A stretch of 64,000 nt of DNA from the NCBI RefSeq assembly GCF_009827435.1, contig NZ_WTYM01000032.1:24545-88544 (forward strand). The letters run 5' to 3'. Both the position numbers and the translations under genes were made by a program. This DNA is from Croceibacterium salegens. Lineage in GTDB: Bacteria > Pseudomonadota > Alphaproteobacteria > Sphingomonadales > Sphingomonadaceae. The notes beneath the pieces are model-generated. The model ran no database searches. It worked only from the letters and a program-made list of their open reading frames with translations, and was not told the origin of the DNA. Below are positions 35,843 through 45,140 of the stretch, piece by piece; position 1 is the stretch's first letter; each line of letters opens with the position of its first letter.

Positions 35843-36373
35843 ATGGCCGACGAAGGCGACGTCCTGACCGATCTCAATCCCGGCGCTGGCGCCAATGGTG
35901 CCGACACCGCTCCCACGGCGGGCATCATCTCGCAGTACGTGAAGGATCTCTCGGTCGAAAACCCGAAGGCCCCGGAAAGCTTTCAGTGGAACGAAGCGCC
36001 CGAGCTCGACGTGCAGTTCAACATCGGCGCCAACCCGGTGAACGACGAAGTCACCGAAGTCGAACTGAAGATTTCCTGCACCGCCAAGACCGCGCAAGGC
36101 ACCGCCTACATCGTCGAGCTGTCCTATTGCGGACTCGTCGGCATGCGCAACATGCCCGACGACCAGAAGCACATGTTCTCCTACGCCGAAGCGCCTCGCT
36201 TCCTGTTCCCGTTCGCCCGTGCGGTGATCGCCGATGCGGTCCGCAATGCCGGTTTCGCCCCTCTGATGCTCGACCCGATCGACTTCCAGGGCCTCTACAT
36301 CCAGCAACTCCAGCAACGCGGCGAAGCCGGCTTCAGCGGTGAAGGATCGATCACCGGAGGCGAGGCCAACTGA
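35843..36373 (+). CDS. secB: Protein-export chaperone SecB
   Basis: A 176-residue SecB. It keeps preproteins unfolded and delivers them to SecA. After an acidic/Ala-rich leader (1-30) come YVKDLSVENPKAPESFQWNEAPELDVQFNIGANPV, VELSYCGLVGM and the FPFARAVIADAVRNAGFAPLMLDPIDFQGLY core that forms the peptide groove and SecA contact. The 191-base divergent region to timA contains CTTATAGA shortly upstream as a possible -10 element. murJ follows after 28 bases. Confidence 0.97.
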   Translation: MADEGDVLTDLNPGAGANGADTAPTAGIISQYVKDLSVENPKAPESFQWNEAPELDVQFNIGANPVNDEVTEVELKISCTAKTAQGTAYIVELSYCGLVGMRNMPDDQKHMFSYAEAPRFLFPFARAVIADAVRNAGFAPLMLDPIDFQGLYIQQLQQRGEAGFSGEGSITGGEAN

Positions 36374-36401
36374 GCCTCACTGCGCGCGCAGGCAGGGGCC
36401 G

Positions 36402-38015
36402 ATGAGCCTCGTCCGCAACGTCGGCACGATCGGCGGTCTCACCGCGGTGAGCCGGATCTTCGGCTTTGCCCGCGACATGCTGATTTCGCGCGCGCTGGGT
36501 GCCGGTCTCGCGGCCGACGCCTGGCAGCTCGCCTTCACCCTGCCCAACACCTTTCGCCGGCTCTTCGCCGAGGGCGCGTTCAGCGTCGCCTTCGTGCCGA
36601 TGTACACCCGTCGCCTGCACGGTGCCGAGGGCGAGGAGGACGTGGCTCGCCGCCAGGAAGAGGCCGACGCCTTCGCCGGCGATGTGCTGTCGGTGTTCGT
36701 CTGGGTCCTGCTGGGCTTTTCCGCGCTGTGCATGATCTTCATGCCCGGCATCGTCTGGCTGCTGGCGCGCGAATATCAGGAGGTACCGGGCAAGTTCGAG
36801 CTATCCGTCCTGCTCAGCCGGGTGACATTCCCCTACCTTGGCCTGATCAGCCTCGTGGCGATGCTCTCGGGCGTACTCAACGCGCGCTCCAAATTTGCCC
36901 CCGGGGCCTTCGTGCCGGTGTTCCTCAACCTCGTGATGATCGCCGGTATAATCATCGGCTGGGTGCTACGCGGCGAGCATGGCGACGACCGCATCGTCGC
37001 CTGGGCACTGGCGATTTCGCTTGCCCTCTCGGGCGTTGTGCAGCTCGCCTACATGGCCTGGGCGAGCCGCCGTGCGGGTGTCCGCCTGAAGATTTCCGCC
37101 CCGAAGTTCACACCAGAGGTCAAGCGTCTCGGAATGCTGATCCTCCCCGCCACTTTCGGCGCGGGCATCTACCAGGTCAGCCAGCTGGTCGACACCTTCT
37201 TCGCCACCAGCCTGCCGCAGGGCTCGCTCTCGCTGCTCAAGTATGCCGACCGCCTCAACCAGATGCCGCTGGGCATCTTCGGCATCGCGCTTGGTACCGC
37301 GATCCTGCCGATGCTGGCGCGGCACATCCAGAGCGACAACAAGTCGGAAGCGCAGCGCCTGCAGTCGAACGCGATCGAGATCGCCATGCTGCTGTGCCTG
37401 CCCGCCGCGGTGGCGCTGATCGTCTGCGCCGAGGCCTTCACCACCGGCATCTTCCAAGGCGGCAAGATGCGGCTCGAAGACACCGCAATCATGGGCCAGA
37501 TCGTCGTCGCGCTGGTCTGCGGACTTCCTGCATACGTGCTCATCAAGGTGTTCCAGCCGGCCTTCTTCAGCCGCGAGGATACGCGCACCCCAGTGTTTGT
37601 CGCCGCCGGCGCGCTCGCGATCAACATCGCGCTCAATTTCTACGTCGTGCCGCGCTACGGCATTGTCGGACTTGCCGCGGCAACGGCCATCACGGCCACC
37701 CTGAACGTCGCGACGCTCTACACGATCCTGCAGTTGCGCGGCTGGTACCACTTCACCGCCAAGCTGGCCGGCCGCATCGTCCGCCAGCTTGCCGCAACCG
37801 CGATCATGGGCGCGGTGCTCTACTGGCTGACTCCGTCGCTCGAACCGTACTGGTCGGGCCATGCCGGGGAGCGCGTCTTCTCGCTTGCAGCGCTGGTTGT
37901 GGCGGGAGGCGTGAGCTTCTTCGGCGCGGCCTACCTCCTTGGGGCGCTCGACAAGGATCTCATCGCCCAGCTCAGGCGCAAGCGCCCGGCGGCTCCGGTC
38001 GATCTCTCCGAGTAG
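36402..38015 (+). CDS. murJ: Lipid II flippase MurJ
   Basis: A 537-residue integral membrane protein of about 14 helices from the MOP exporter superfamily. MurJ flips lipid II across the inner membrane for peptidoglycan synthesis. The N-terminus SLVRNVGTIGGLTAVSRIFGFARDMLISRALGAG, the periplasm-facing FRRLFAEGAFSVAFVP and the RLNQMPLGIFGIALGTAILPMLARH segment are family hallmarks. The start at 36402 fits the MSLxRNVGTI consensus; the frame from 36339 would overlap secB. Confidence 0.97.
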   Translation: MSLVRNVGTIGGLTAVSRIFGFARDMLISRALGAGLAADAWQLAFTLPNTFRRLFAEGAFSVAFVPMYTRRLHGAEGEEDVARRQEEADAFAGDVLSVFVWVLLGFSALCMIFMPGIVWLLAREYQEVPGKFELSVLLSRVTFPYLGLISLVAMLSGVLNARSKFAPGAFVPVFLNLVMIAGIIIGWVLRGEHGDDRIVAWALAISLALSGVVQLAYMAWASRRAGVRLKISAPKFTPEVKRLGMLILPATFGAGIYQVSQLVDTFFATSLPQGSLSLLKYADRLNQMPLGIFGIALGTAILPMLARHIQSDNKSEAQRLQSNAIEIAMLLCLPAAVALIVCAEAFTTGIFQGGKMRLEDTAIMGQIVVALVCGLPAYVLIKVFQPAFFSREDTRTPVFVAAGALAINIALNFYVVPRYGIVGLAAATAITATLNVATLYTILQLRGWYHFTAKLAGRIVRQLAATAIMGAVLYWLTPSLEPYWSGHAGERVFSLAALVVAGGVSFFGAAYLLGALDKDLIAQLRRKRPAAPVDLSE

Positions 38016-38209
38016 GGTTTCCCTCGCAGGCGATTATGGTAAGGGCCGTCCGATGGAACGGATGCCTGCCCTCGTGACATGCGCGCCGCCCCGCTTTGCG
38101 GTCCGCGGCCGGGCGGCCTGGCGATGGCTCGGCCAGGCTTGATCCTTGCTGCCCGGATCCCGCGGGCAGTTCGCATCCCCGTTTTCCCAATTTCATGAAG
38201 GCCATTTCC

Positions 38210-39229
38210 ATGCGCGTTGTTTCCGGCATTCAGCCCACCGGCAAGCCCCACCTCGGCAACTACCTCGGCGCCATCCGCAACTACGTGAAGCTTCAGGACG
38301 ATGCGCTTGCCGCAAACGGCGAATGCTTCATCTTCATCGCCGACCTGCACGCCATCTCCATGCCGCACGACCCGGTCGAGTTGCACAACTCGACGCTCGA
38401 GCTCGTCGCCACGCTGGTCGCCTGCGGTCTCGACACGTCCAAGACTGTCCTTTTCAACCAGGCGCAGGTTCCGGCCCATGCCGAGCTTCAATGGCTGCTG
38501 TCGGGCACCGCGCGGATGGGCTGGCTGTCGCGCATGACCCAGTTCAAGGACAAGTCGGGCAAGAACCGTGAGGGCGCGAGCATCGCGCTGTTCACCTACC
38601 CGGTACTGCAGGCAGCCGACGTGCTGCTCTACCAGGCGACCCACGTTCCGGTGGGCGAGGACCAGAAGCAGCACCTCGAACTGGCGCGCGACATCGCGCA
38701 GAAGTTCAACAACGACTTCGCATCCGAAGACGACCCGGTCTTCACCCTGCCCGAGCCCTACATCCCGCCCGAAGCGGCGCGGATCATGAGCCTGCGCGAC
38801 GGCACGTCGAAGATGAGCAAGTCGGATCCCTCCGACATGAGCCGGATCAACCTGTCCGACGATGCCGACACCATCATGAAGAAGGTCAAGAAGGCCAAGA
38901 CCGATCCCGAGCCCTTGCCGCCCGAAGCAGCGGGGCTGGAAGATCGGCCGGAGGCAAAGAACCTCGTGGCGATCTACGGCGCCTTCAGCGGGAAGAGCGT
39001 GGACGAAGTGCTGGCCGAATACGGCGGCGCCGGGTTCGGTACATTCAAGCCGGCGCTAGGCGAATTGATGGTCGAGACGCTCTCGCCGATCACTGCACGC
39101 TTCAACGAACTGCGCGCCGACCGCGAACTGCTCGACGCCATCCTCGCGCGGGGCGCGGCCCGGGCACGAGACATGAGCGGGCCGACGCTTTCGCGCGCAT
39201 ACGCGGCGCTCGGTCTTGTGCGGGGCTGA
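38210..39229 (+). CDS. trpS: Tryptophan--tRNA ligase
   Basis: A 339-residue class I aminoacyl-tRNA synthetase charging tRNA-Trp. RVVSGIQPTGKPHLGNYLGAIRNYV contains the HIGH-equivalent PHLGN, and SKMSKSDPSD is the KMSKS loop. FTYPVLQAADVLLYQATHVPVGEDQKQHLELARDIAQKFN is the tryptophan-pocket region. ATG 38210 gives the canonical MRVVSGIQPTG start with GAAGG 8 bases upstream; ATG 38195 in frame would add five residues. The 194-base gap after murJ shows no gene. Confidence 0.98.
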   Translation: MRVVSGIQPTGKPHLGNYLGAIRNYVKLQDDALAANGECFIFIADLHAISMPHDPVELHNSTLELVATLVACGLDTSKTVLFNQAQVPAHAELQWLLSGTARMGWLSRMTQFKDKSGKNREGASIALFTYPVLQAADVLLYQATHVPVGEDQKQHLELARDIAQKFNNDFASEDDPVFTLPEPYIPPEAARIMSLRDGTSKMSKSDPSDMSRINLSDDADTIMKKVKKAKTDPEPLPPEAAGLEDRPEAKNLVAIYGAFSGKSVDEVLAEYGGAGFGTFKPALGELMVETLSPITARFNELRADRELLDAILARGAARARDMSGPTLSRAYAALGLVRG

Positions 39230-39379
39230 GGCGAAAAGCTCCTGAAATCGGTGGTTTTTGCCGTACCGGATGTTCAATCCCGGTTCAGGGCGTCATAGCT
39301 ATGGTGTTGTCATAGTCGGCAGCAGTGCGCCGCGACTCAGGAGGCGCGCCGTGAGCCGAGCCTGTGGAGTACCTCGATC

Positions 39380-40090
39380 ATGTCGCCCGTTTCGTTTTCG
39401 CTGCGCAAACTGAAGATCGCCGCCGCCTCGCTGGCGCTGGCGCTGGCCGGGCTGGCCGCCTGTGCCGCGCCGTTCAATGCCGACGTCTCGCGTTTCCAAG
39501 CGCAACTGCCCGCGCCGCAGGGCCAGAGCTTCGCCATCGTCGCCGATGACCCGGCGCTCGCCGGTGGCCTCGAGTTCGCGCAGTATGCCGGCTATGTCGC
39601 GCAGAATCTCAGGGAACTCGGCTACACCGATGCTGCCTCGCCGCAGGAAGCGAACCTGCTGGTGCGCTTCGACTACGGAGTCGACAACGGCCGCGAACGG
39701 ATCGACCGCAGCCCCTTCGCCTATGGCTATCGCGACCCCTTTTATAGCGGCTGGTACGATTACCAGCCGATCGTCTTCCGCGACCGTCAGGGCCGCACCC
39801 GGGTCAGTTACGTCCCGACCCGCCCGTGGGGCTACGGCTTCTACGATCCCTGGTTCGATGGCGGGACCGAAAGCTACACCGTCTACACCAGCGGCATCTC
39901 GCTGAAGATCGACGACGCAGCCGGCAAGCGACTGTTCGAAGGCAAGGCGCAGGCGCTCTCGACCTCGAACCGGCTGCAATACCTCGTGCCCAACCTGGTC
40001 GAGGCGATGTTCACCGACTTCCCCGGCGATTCTGGCAAGACGATGCGCATCTCGATCGCGCCCGAGGACCAGCCGGTACAACCCAAATAG
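39380..40090 (+). CDS. DUF4136-like lipoprotein
   Basis: A 236-residue protein with a lipoprotein signal (LALAGLAACAAP). The body has the DUF4136 form: an N-terminal beta segment (FAIVADDPALAGGLEFAQYAGYVAQNLRELGYTDAA), a variable Tyr/Gly-rich loop (FAYGYRDPFYSGWYDYQP) and a C-terminal SYTVYTSGISLKIDDAAGKRLFEGKAQALS followed by a helix. Members are envelope lipoproteins of unknown role. The gene is monocistronic, with an intrinsic terminator 27 bases after the stop. Confidence 0.82.
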   Translation: MSPVSFSLRKLKIAAASLALALAGLAACAAPFNADVSRFQAQLPAPQGQSFAIVADDPALAGGLEFAQYAGYVAQNLRELGYTDAASPQEANLLVRFDYGVDNGRERIDRSPFAYGYRDPFYSGWYDYQPIVFRDRQGRTRVSYVPTRPWGYGFYDPWFDGGTESYTVYTSGISLKIDDAAGKRLFEGKAQALSTSNRLQYLVPNLVEAMFTDFPGDSGKTMRISIAPEDQPVQPK

Positions 40091-40116
40091 GTCGGGTGAA
40101 AAGTCACATAGACGAA

Positions 40117-40145
40117 GGGCGGGCCGGCGGCGGCCCGCCCTTTTT
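40117..40145 (+). terminator. Intrinsic terminator after the DUF4136 gene
   Basis: GGGCGGGCCG / CGGCCCGCCC form a perfect 10-base stem with a four-base GCGG loop followed by TTTTT. It lies just after the DUF4136 gene and before the DUF2306 gene. Confidence 0.92.
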
Positions 40146-40182
40146 CGTTTGCCCGACGGCACGGCGCGGATAGGAACCCCCG

Positions 40183-41028
40183 ATGGCAACGATCGTCGCA
40201 ATAGCTCCGCGCGCCCGGCCCGCAGCAGACCAGGCGTTGCGCTGGTCGCTCGTCGCCTTGACCGCCACGGCGTGGCTGAGCGGCGCGATATTCGGAGCCT
40301 ACATCCTCGCCTACTACGTCGGCGCCGTTCCCGCCGGCACGATGCAAGACTGGAACTCGGTCCTGCCCCGGCTTTACGAAGCGCAGGGCAGCCCGGCGGC
40401 GAACATGGGTATCGGCGTGCATTTCATGCTCGGCGCGGTGCTCCTGCTGCTCGGGCCGCTGCAACTCATCGCTGGGGTGCGGACGCGCTGGCCGCGCTTC
40501 CATCACTGGGTGGGCCGGACCTATGTCGCCAGCGCAATCCTGACAGGCATCGGCGGCCTGACCTTCATCGCCTTGCGCGGGACGGTCGGGGGTCTGCCGA
40601 TGTCGATCGCCTTTGCGCTGTACGGCGCGGCGATGGTGGTGTGCGGCGCGGAAACCCTTCGCCACGCCATGGCCCGAAGGCTGCAGCGTCACCGGGCCTG
40701 GGCGATCCGGCTGTTCGCCCTCGCCGTCGGTTCGTGGCTCTACCGGATGGACTACGGCTTCTGGTTTCTGCTCTTCGGCAAGGCCGGCCATACCGCCGAT
40801 TTCCACGGGCCTTTCGACTATTTCATGGATTTCTGGTTCTACCTGCCCAACCTGCTGGTGGCGGAACTGGCGATCCGCTCGACCGCGCCGCGCAGTTCGG
40901 CAGCAATGAAGTGGGGCGCAAGCGGCGTGATTGCCGGAGTGACCGCCTTCCTGGTGCTGGCGGCCTATTTCTTCACCACGCGAAGCTGGGGCGTCGCGAT
41001 CCTTTGGCGTCTCGGCTGGTGGGCATGA
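40183..41028 (+). CDS. DUF2306 membrane protein
   Basis: A 281-residue protein with about seven membrane helices. GIGVHFMLGAVLLLLGPLQLIAGVRTRWPRFHHWVGRTYV, with spaced histidines (His-x-x-His type haem- or metal-binding potential), and the later RHRAWAIRLFALAVGSWLYRMDYGFWF are the DUF2306 pattern, which resembles cytochrome b561-like folds. Function is unknown. It follows a terminator and lies 39 bases before the esterase gene on the same strand. Confidence 0.78.
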   Translation: MATIVAIAPRARPAADQALRWSLVALTATAWLSGAIFGAYILAYYVGAVPAGTMQDWNSVLPRLYEAQGSPAANMGIGVHFMLGAVLLLLGPLQLIAGVRTRWPRFHHWVGRTYVASAILTGIGGLTFIALRGTVGGLPMSIAFALYGAAMVVCGAETLRHAMARRLQRHRAWAIRLFALAVGSWLYRMDYGFWFLLFGKAGHTADFHGPFDYFMDFWFYLPNLLVAELAIRSTAPRSSAAMKWGASGVIAGVTAFLVLAAYFFTTRSWGVAILWRLGWWA

Positions 41029-41067
41029 CTTGATTTCCCGCTCGGCCATGGCCAGTCCGGTCGGGAC

Positions 41068-42018
41068 ATGAAAAACCTGAAACTTGCCGCAGCCTTAGCC
41101 GCCCTCGCCCTCACTGCCCCTGCCGCCGCGCAGGTGCCGCCGGACATCGCCGAGAAGACCCGTGCGCTAGGGGCGATGATGGATCCGGCAATCGGCTACA
41201 GCCCGTGGGTCGGGCGTTTCGACCCGTCCTACTGGAACGGCATGACCGTCACCCGCGGCATCGCCTACGGCAGCGATTCGGCGCAGGTGCTCGACGTCTA
41301 CCTGCCCGACGGCGCGGCGGAGGACGATGCCCGGCGCCCGGTCCTGCTGTTCGTCCACGGTGGCGGGTTTCGCGGCGGGCGGCGCGAGGGGATGCCCTAT
41401 CCCGACAACATCCCCGGCTGGGCGGTGCACGAGGGGATGATCGGGGTCAGCATCGACTATCGCCTCGCCCCCCTGAGCTCCTGGCCGGCGGGCTCCGAGG
41501 ACCTCAAGTCCGCGCTTGCCTGGGTCCGCGAACACATTGCCGGATACGGCGGCGATCCCGACCGCATCGTGCTGTTCGGCCATTCCGCCGGGGCCAACCA
41601 CGTCGCGGATTACGTCGGACACAACGAGTTTCACGGCAGCGAACTCGCCGGGGTGAAGGGCGCCGTGCTGCTTTCGCCGTTCTACGCGCCGCAGGCCGAT
41701 CCGGCCCAGCCGCACGTCTATTATGGTGCGGATGAAGCGCTTCAAACCGCCGTTCCGCAGGTCGAGCGCTTGCGGATGAGCCATGTTCCGCTGTTCATCG
41801 GCGTCGCCCAGTACGACATCGAGCCGATGCGTACGTTCGGCCTCAACGCCCGCGACTGGCTGTGCGAACAGCCCGAGCGCTGCCCCGAGTTCATCGACCT
41901 GCCCGACCACAACCACTTCACTGAAGGCCTGTCGCTCGGCAGCGAGGACAAGACGCTGGCCACCGCGCTGGTGGCCTGGCTCAAGCTCAACGGGATAATC
42001 TCTCCGCGTCCGCAGTGA
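41068..42018 (+). CDS. Alpha/beta hydrolase (secreted carboxylesterase-like)
   Basis: A 316-residue hydrolase with a signal peptide (LAAALAALALTAPAAAQ). The HSL/BD-FAE-type oxyanion motif is LFVHGGGFRGG. The nucleophile is in FGHSAGANHVADYV, the acid is probably in the segment LFIGVAQYDIEP, and the histidine is in PDHNHFTEGLS. It probably acts in the periplasm on a small ester. Its tail overlaps the convergent DUF6438-like gene by 32 bases. Confidence 0.88.
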   Translation: MKNLKLAAALAALALTAPAAAQVPPDIAEKTRALGAMMDPAIGYSPWVGRFDPSYWNGMTVTRGIAYGSDSAQVLDVYLPDGAAEDDARRPVLLFVHGGGFRGGRREGMPYPDNIPGWAVHEGMIGVSIDYRLAPLSSWPAGSEDLKSALAWVREHIAGYGGDPDRIVLFGHSAGANHVADYVGHNEFHGSELAGVKGAVLLSPFYAPQADPAQPHVYYGADEALQTAVPQVERLRMSHVPLFIGVAQYDIEPMRTFGLNARDWLCEQPERCPEFIDLPDHNHFTEGLSLGSEDKTLATALVAWLKLNGIISPRPQ

Positions 42019-42472
42019 GGCCCAGCGCGCGATAGGCTTCGCGCAGCGTATTGAGCCGCGCGGGCGTCAGGCATCCTTCGAAATGGTCAACGTGTGACGA
42101 AACCCATGTTACCGCCAGTTCGGTAACGTCACGACGCATGTCCTGGTCCGCCGCCGTGTCTGAGGAATGGCAGGATGCCTCGTCCGCCGCGGAGGAGCGC
42201 AAGTTTCGCAAGGAGGTGGCGAATTCCACCGCGCGGCTGGGCGCCACAGTGAAGGTTTCGTATGCGTCGGTCCCATCGAAGTCGATGCGATGCACGTCGA
42301 TCCGGCCGTCCGCGCGGACCTGGAGGTCGTGCTCGGGACAGGATCCAGCGCAGATTGCATAGGCATGCCGCTGCGAGACCTTGACCGCTTCCTCGCTCAC
42401 AGGCGCCGGTGTCGCTGCGCAGGCTGAAAGCGCCGCCAGGAGTGCCAGTTTCGTCCACTCCCGGGCTTTCAT
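41987..42472 (-). CDS. Small lipoprotein, DUF6438-like
   Basis: A 161-residue protein with a lipobox (LLAALSACAAT). The body begins AYAICAGSCPEHDLQVRADGRIDVHRIDF, where a CxxxCP pair followed by a short beta-hairpin resembles DUF6438 proteins. A helical part with two further cysteines and a HVDHFEGC motif follows. Family assignment is tentative and function unknown. It lies directly upstream of nothing obvious and is separated from dut by six bases in the same direction, so it may be transcribed as the last gene of a dut-containing unit. Confidence 0.6.
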   Translation of the reverse strand: MKAREWTKLALLAALSACAATPAPVSEEAVKVSQRHAYAICAGSCPEHDLQVRADGRIDVHRIDFDGTDAYETFTVAPSRAVEFATSLRNLRSSAADEASCHSSDTAADQDMRRDVTELAVTWVSSHVDHFEGCLTPARLNTLREAYRALGLTADAERLSR

Positions 42473-42478
42473 CGACCG

Positions 42479-42946
42479 TTAGCCCAGCTTCGCGTGGCCG
42501 CCGGTCGAGCCGAAGCCGCCGGTGCCGCGCGCGGTGTCATCGAGTTCCTCGACCTCGTCCCACGCCGCCAGCGTCACCGGGGCGAGGACAAGCTGCGCCA
42601 CCCGGTCGCCACGGGCGATCGCGAAGGGCTCGGCGCCGTGGTTGATGAGGATAACCTTCAATTCGCCGCGATAGTCGGAATCGATCGTACCCGGCGTGTT
42701 GGGCACCGAAATCCCGTGCTTGAGCGCGAGGCCCGAGCGCGGGCGGACCTGGATTTCGTAACCCGGCGCAATGGCCATCGCGAGGCCGGTGGCAACCGCA
42801 TGTCGGGCACCCGGCGCAATCTCCACATCCTCGGCAGAAAGCACGTCCATCCCGGCAGCGCCGTCGGTCGCGTAGGCCGGGAGCGAAAGCCCCTCACCGT
42901 GGGGAAGGCGCCGAACTCGTACCGGCACCCGTTCAGGCAAGCTCAT
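42479..42946 (-). CDS. dut: dUTP diphosphatase
   Basis: A 155-residue trimeric dUTPase that hydrolyses dUTP to dUMP and pyrophosphate. All five motifs are visible: [49 protein letters not shown] and the C-terminal GFGSTGGHA that closes over the site. It overlaps the 3' end of coaBC by 14 bases and is co-transcribed with it, the usual alphaproteobacterial pairing. Confidence 0.98.
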   Translation of the reverse strand: MSLPERVPVRVRRLPHGEGLSLPAYATDGAAGMDVLSAEDVEIAPGARHAVATGLAMAIAPGYEIQVRPRSGLALKHGISVPNTPGTIDSDYRGELKVILINHGAEPFAIARGDRVAQLVLAPVTLAAWDEVEELDDTARGTGGFGSTGGHAKLG

Positions 42947-44588
42947 CGGCCACTTTCTGCATCAGTTTGAGCGCGACGTCCTTCTTGCTCATCGGGTCCC
43001 ACTCTTCTTCACCCTTCTCGGTAACGATGGTGACGTGGTTTTCGTCGCCGCCCATCACGCTCTTGCCCCGGCCGCCCGATACGTCGTTGGCGACGATCCA
43101 GTCGGCGCCCTTGTTCTTGCGCTTTTTCTTGGCGTTGGCGATCAGGTCGTCGGTTTCGGCGGCGAAGCCGATCAGCACCTTGGGCCGCTTCTTTTCGGCG
43201 GCGAGGTTGACGAGGATGTCGGGATTTTCCTGCAGCAGCAGCGCGGGGGGCGCATCGCCGCGCTTTTTGATCTTGTGGTCCGAATATTCGCGCGTGCGCC
43301 AGTCGGACACCGCGGCGACAAGCACCGCGGCATCGGCGGGAAGCGCTTTCTTGACCGCCTTCTGCATCTCGTCGGCGCTCTCGACGTCGATCCGGTCGAC
43401 CCCGAGCGGCGTGGCGAGGTGCACCGGGCCGGCAACCAGCGTGACTCGCGCACCCAGCGCGGCGGCCGCGGCGGCGATGGCGAAGCCCTGCTTCCCGCTC
43501 GAACGGTTGGTGATGTAACGAACCGGGTCGAGCCCTTCCCATGTCGGCCCGGCGGTGACCAGCACGTGCTTGCCGTGGAGCGGGCGATGATCGGGAGCGA
43601 CGTCGAAATCGCCCTGCCCTTCGAGCGGGTCGTCGACGATCTCGACCGGCGCGGCTGGCGCGGGCGGCGGGGGCGCTACGGGCACGGCGGTGGGTTCGCC
43701 GACAGTTGGCTCTGGCGCGACCTGGTTGGCGTTGACCTCGTGGTTGATCGCCTCGCGGTCGGTCGGCGGCGCGGCCTTGGCCTTGCCCTTCTTGGCGAAC
43801 AGCGGGTGATCGAGATCGGGCTCGGCGTCGACCACGTCCTCTGCCGGCAGGTCTTCCATCGGCAGGTCGTGGTAGATGACTTCTTCGTCCGCGATCTTGC
43901 GCGGGGTCGAGCGCGGAATGATCGAGGCGAGCAGGCCGCCGAGTCCGCCCTTCTTGTGTTCTTCCTCGTGCTCGGCTTCCGGCTCTTCCTCCGGTTCGAG
44001 CGCCTCGAGGTAGTCGGCGATTTCCTTCGGGCCGGCATCGCCCGGGTCGAGGCCCAGCGCATCGGCGATTTCCAGCCACACGGCTTCGGGCTCGGGCAGG
44101 CGGCCCGGGCCGTATTCGCCACAGGCCATCTCGCCCTCGTCGGGATCGAGCACGGTAACGCCGGCTTCGCGCAACAAGGCGACATTGCGCTGCGTCGCCT
44201 CGTGCTCCCACATCTTCACGTTCATCCCCGGCACCGCCAGCACCGGCTTGTCGGTGGCGAGAATCAGCGTGGTGCCAAGGTCGTCGGCGATGCCGGCGGC
44301 CATCTTGGCGAGCAAGTCGGCGGTCGCCGGGCAGACGACCACGAGATCGGCCGCGCGCGAGAGCTGGATATGGCCGATTTCGGCCTCGTCCTTGAGGTCC
44401 CACAGGCTCGAATGGACCTGGTTGCCCGAGAGCGCGGCAAGGCTCATCGGCGTGACGAATTGCGCGCCACCGTCGGTGAGCACGCAGGTCACGTCGCCTC
44501 CGCCCTTCCTGATAAGGCGGACGAGTTCGCAGCTCTTGTAGGCGGCTATACCTCCGCCCACGACAAGAAGAATGCGTGGCCCTGCCAT
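42933..44588 (-). CDS. coaBC: Bifunctional CoaBC (phosphopantothenoylcysteine synthetase/decarboxylase) with a long acidic linker
   Basis: A 551-residue enzyme for two steps of coenzyme A synthesis. The N-terminal flavin-dependent CoaC domain (1-180) has [13 protein letters not shown], the PGMNVKMW motif and the [12 protein letters not shown] clamp. The C-terminal CoaB domain (about 345-551) has [25 protein letters not shown]. Between them lie about 150 residues of acidic and then Pro/Ala-rich low-complexity sequence ([28 protein letters not shown]). Standard CoaBC proteins are about 400 residues, so this linker accounts for the excess. It precedes dut, with which it overlaps. Confidence 0.95.
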   Translation of the reverse strand: MAGPRILLVVGGGIAAYKSCELVRLIRKGGGDVTCVLTDGGAQFVTPMSLAALSGNQVHSSLWDLKDEAEIGHIQLSRAADLVVVCPATADLLAKMAAGIADDLGTTLILATDKPVLAVPGMNVKMWEHEATQRNVALLREAGVTVLDPDEGEMACGEYGPGRLPEPEAVWLEIADALGLDPGDAGPKEIADYLEALEPEEEPEAEHEEEHKKGGLGGLLASIIPRSTPRKIADEEVIYHDLPMEDLPAEDVVDAEPDLDHPLFAKKGKAKAAPPTDREAINHEVNANQVAPEPTVGEPTAVPVAPPPPAPAAPVEIVDDPLEGQGDFDVAPDHRPLHGKHVLVTAGPTWEGLDPVRYITNRSSGKQGFAIAAAAAALGARVTLVAGPVHLATPLGVDRIDVESADEMQKAVKKALPADAAVLVAAVSDWRTREYSDHKIKKRGDAPPALLLQENPDILVNLAAEKKRPKVLIGFAAETDDLIANAKKKRKNKGADWIVANDVSGGRGKSVMGGDENHVTIVTEKGEEEWDPMSKKDVALKLMQKVADELA

Positions 44589-44741
44589 GCCTGCCTAGGT
44601 ATCCCTCTGTAAGGCCCCAACTATCGGACGAACCCTAATGATCCGCCCGACGCGAGGCCAGCCTTGCCTCAGGGTGGTTAACTTTTGCCTAGCACTAGTC
44701 TTTCAGGCAATGTCTGCAAACTTGGAATACGGGGAAATCCG

Positions 44742-45140
44742 ATGCGCTTCGTCCTAACCGCTCTCGCCATGATCGGCGGCATTGTCTTCACCTTCATGGG
44801 CATCGGCTTTCTGCTCACGCCCGAAAGCTCGGGCGCCAGCCTCGGCCTGCTGCCGAGCGGAACGCAGAGCCTGGCGGTGATGCGCGCCGACATGACGGCG
44901 TTCTTCATCGTCGGCGGGCTGGCGCTGGCCTTCGGTGCCTGGCAACGCAACGGCGAACTGCTGCTGGTCCCTGCCGCGCTGTTCGGAATCGCCTTTACCG
45001 GGCGGCTGGTCAGCTTCTTTGCCGACGGCACATATCCGGGCTTCTGGCAACCGATGCTGGTCGAAGCGAGCGTGGTCGTCCTCAGTGTCCTGTCGAGCCA
45101 GATGCTGCCGCATCGGGCCGTCGGCCACGAAACGATCTGA
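44742..45140 (+). CDS. DUF4345-like small membrane protein
   Basis: A 132-residue protein with four hydrophobic segments (residues 3-22, 48-65, 70-90, 105-122). LTPESSGASLGLLP, RADMTAFFIVGGLALAFGAW and GRLVSFFADG are the pattern of DUF4345 proteins, whose function is unknown. ATG 44742 has GGGGAAA upstream; the frame's earlier start at 44685 is not supported. Its 3' end overlaps the convergent membrane-protein gene by 59 bases, a long overlap that may reflect insertion of this module. Confidence 0.72.
   Translation: MRFVLTALAMIGGIVFTFMGIGFLLTPESSGASLGLLPSGTQSLAVMRADMTAFFIVGGLALAFGAWQRNGELLLVPAALFGIAFTGRLVSFFADGTYPGFWQPMLVEASVVVLSVLSSQMLPHRAVGHETI

Noticed and set aside
38016..38209. Small gene or regulatory RNA between murJ and trpS
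   Set aside because: The gap has no frame with a ribosome binding site and no clear hairpin or promoter to support an RNA call.
40149..41033. Overlapping 294-codon frame over the DUF2306 gene
   Set aside because: Its translation is Arg/Pro-rich and lacks hydrophobic structure; the DUF2306 frame has clear helices and family motifs.
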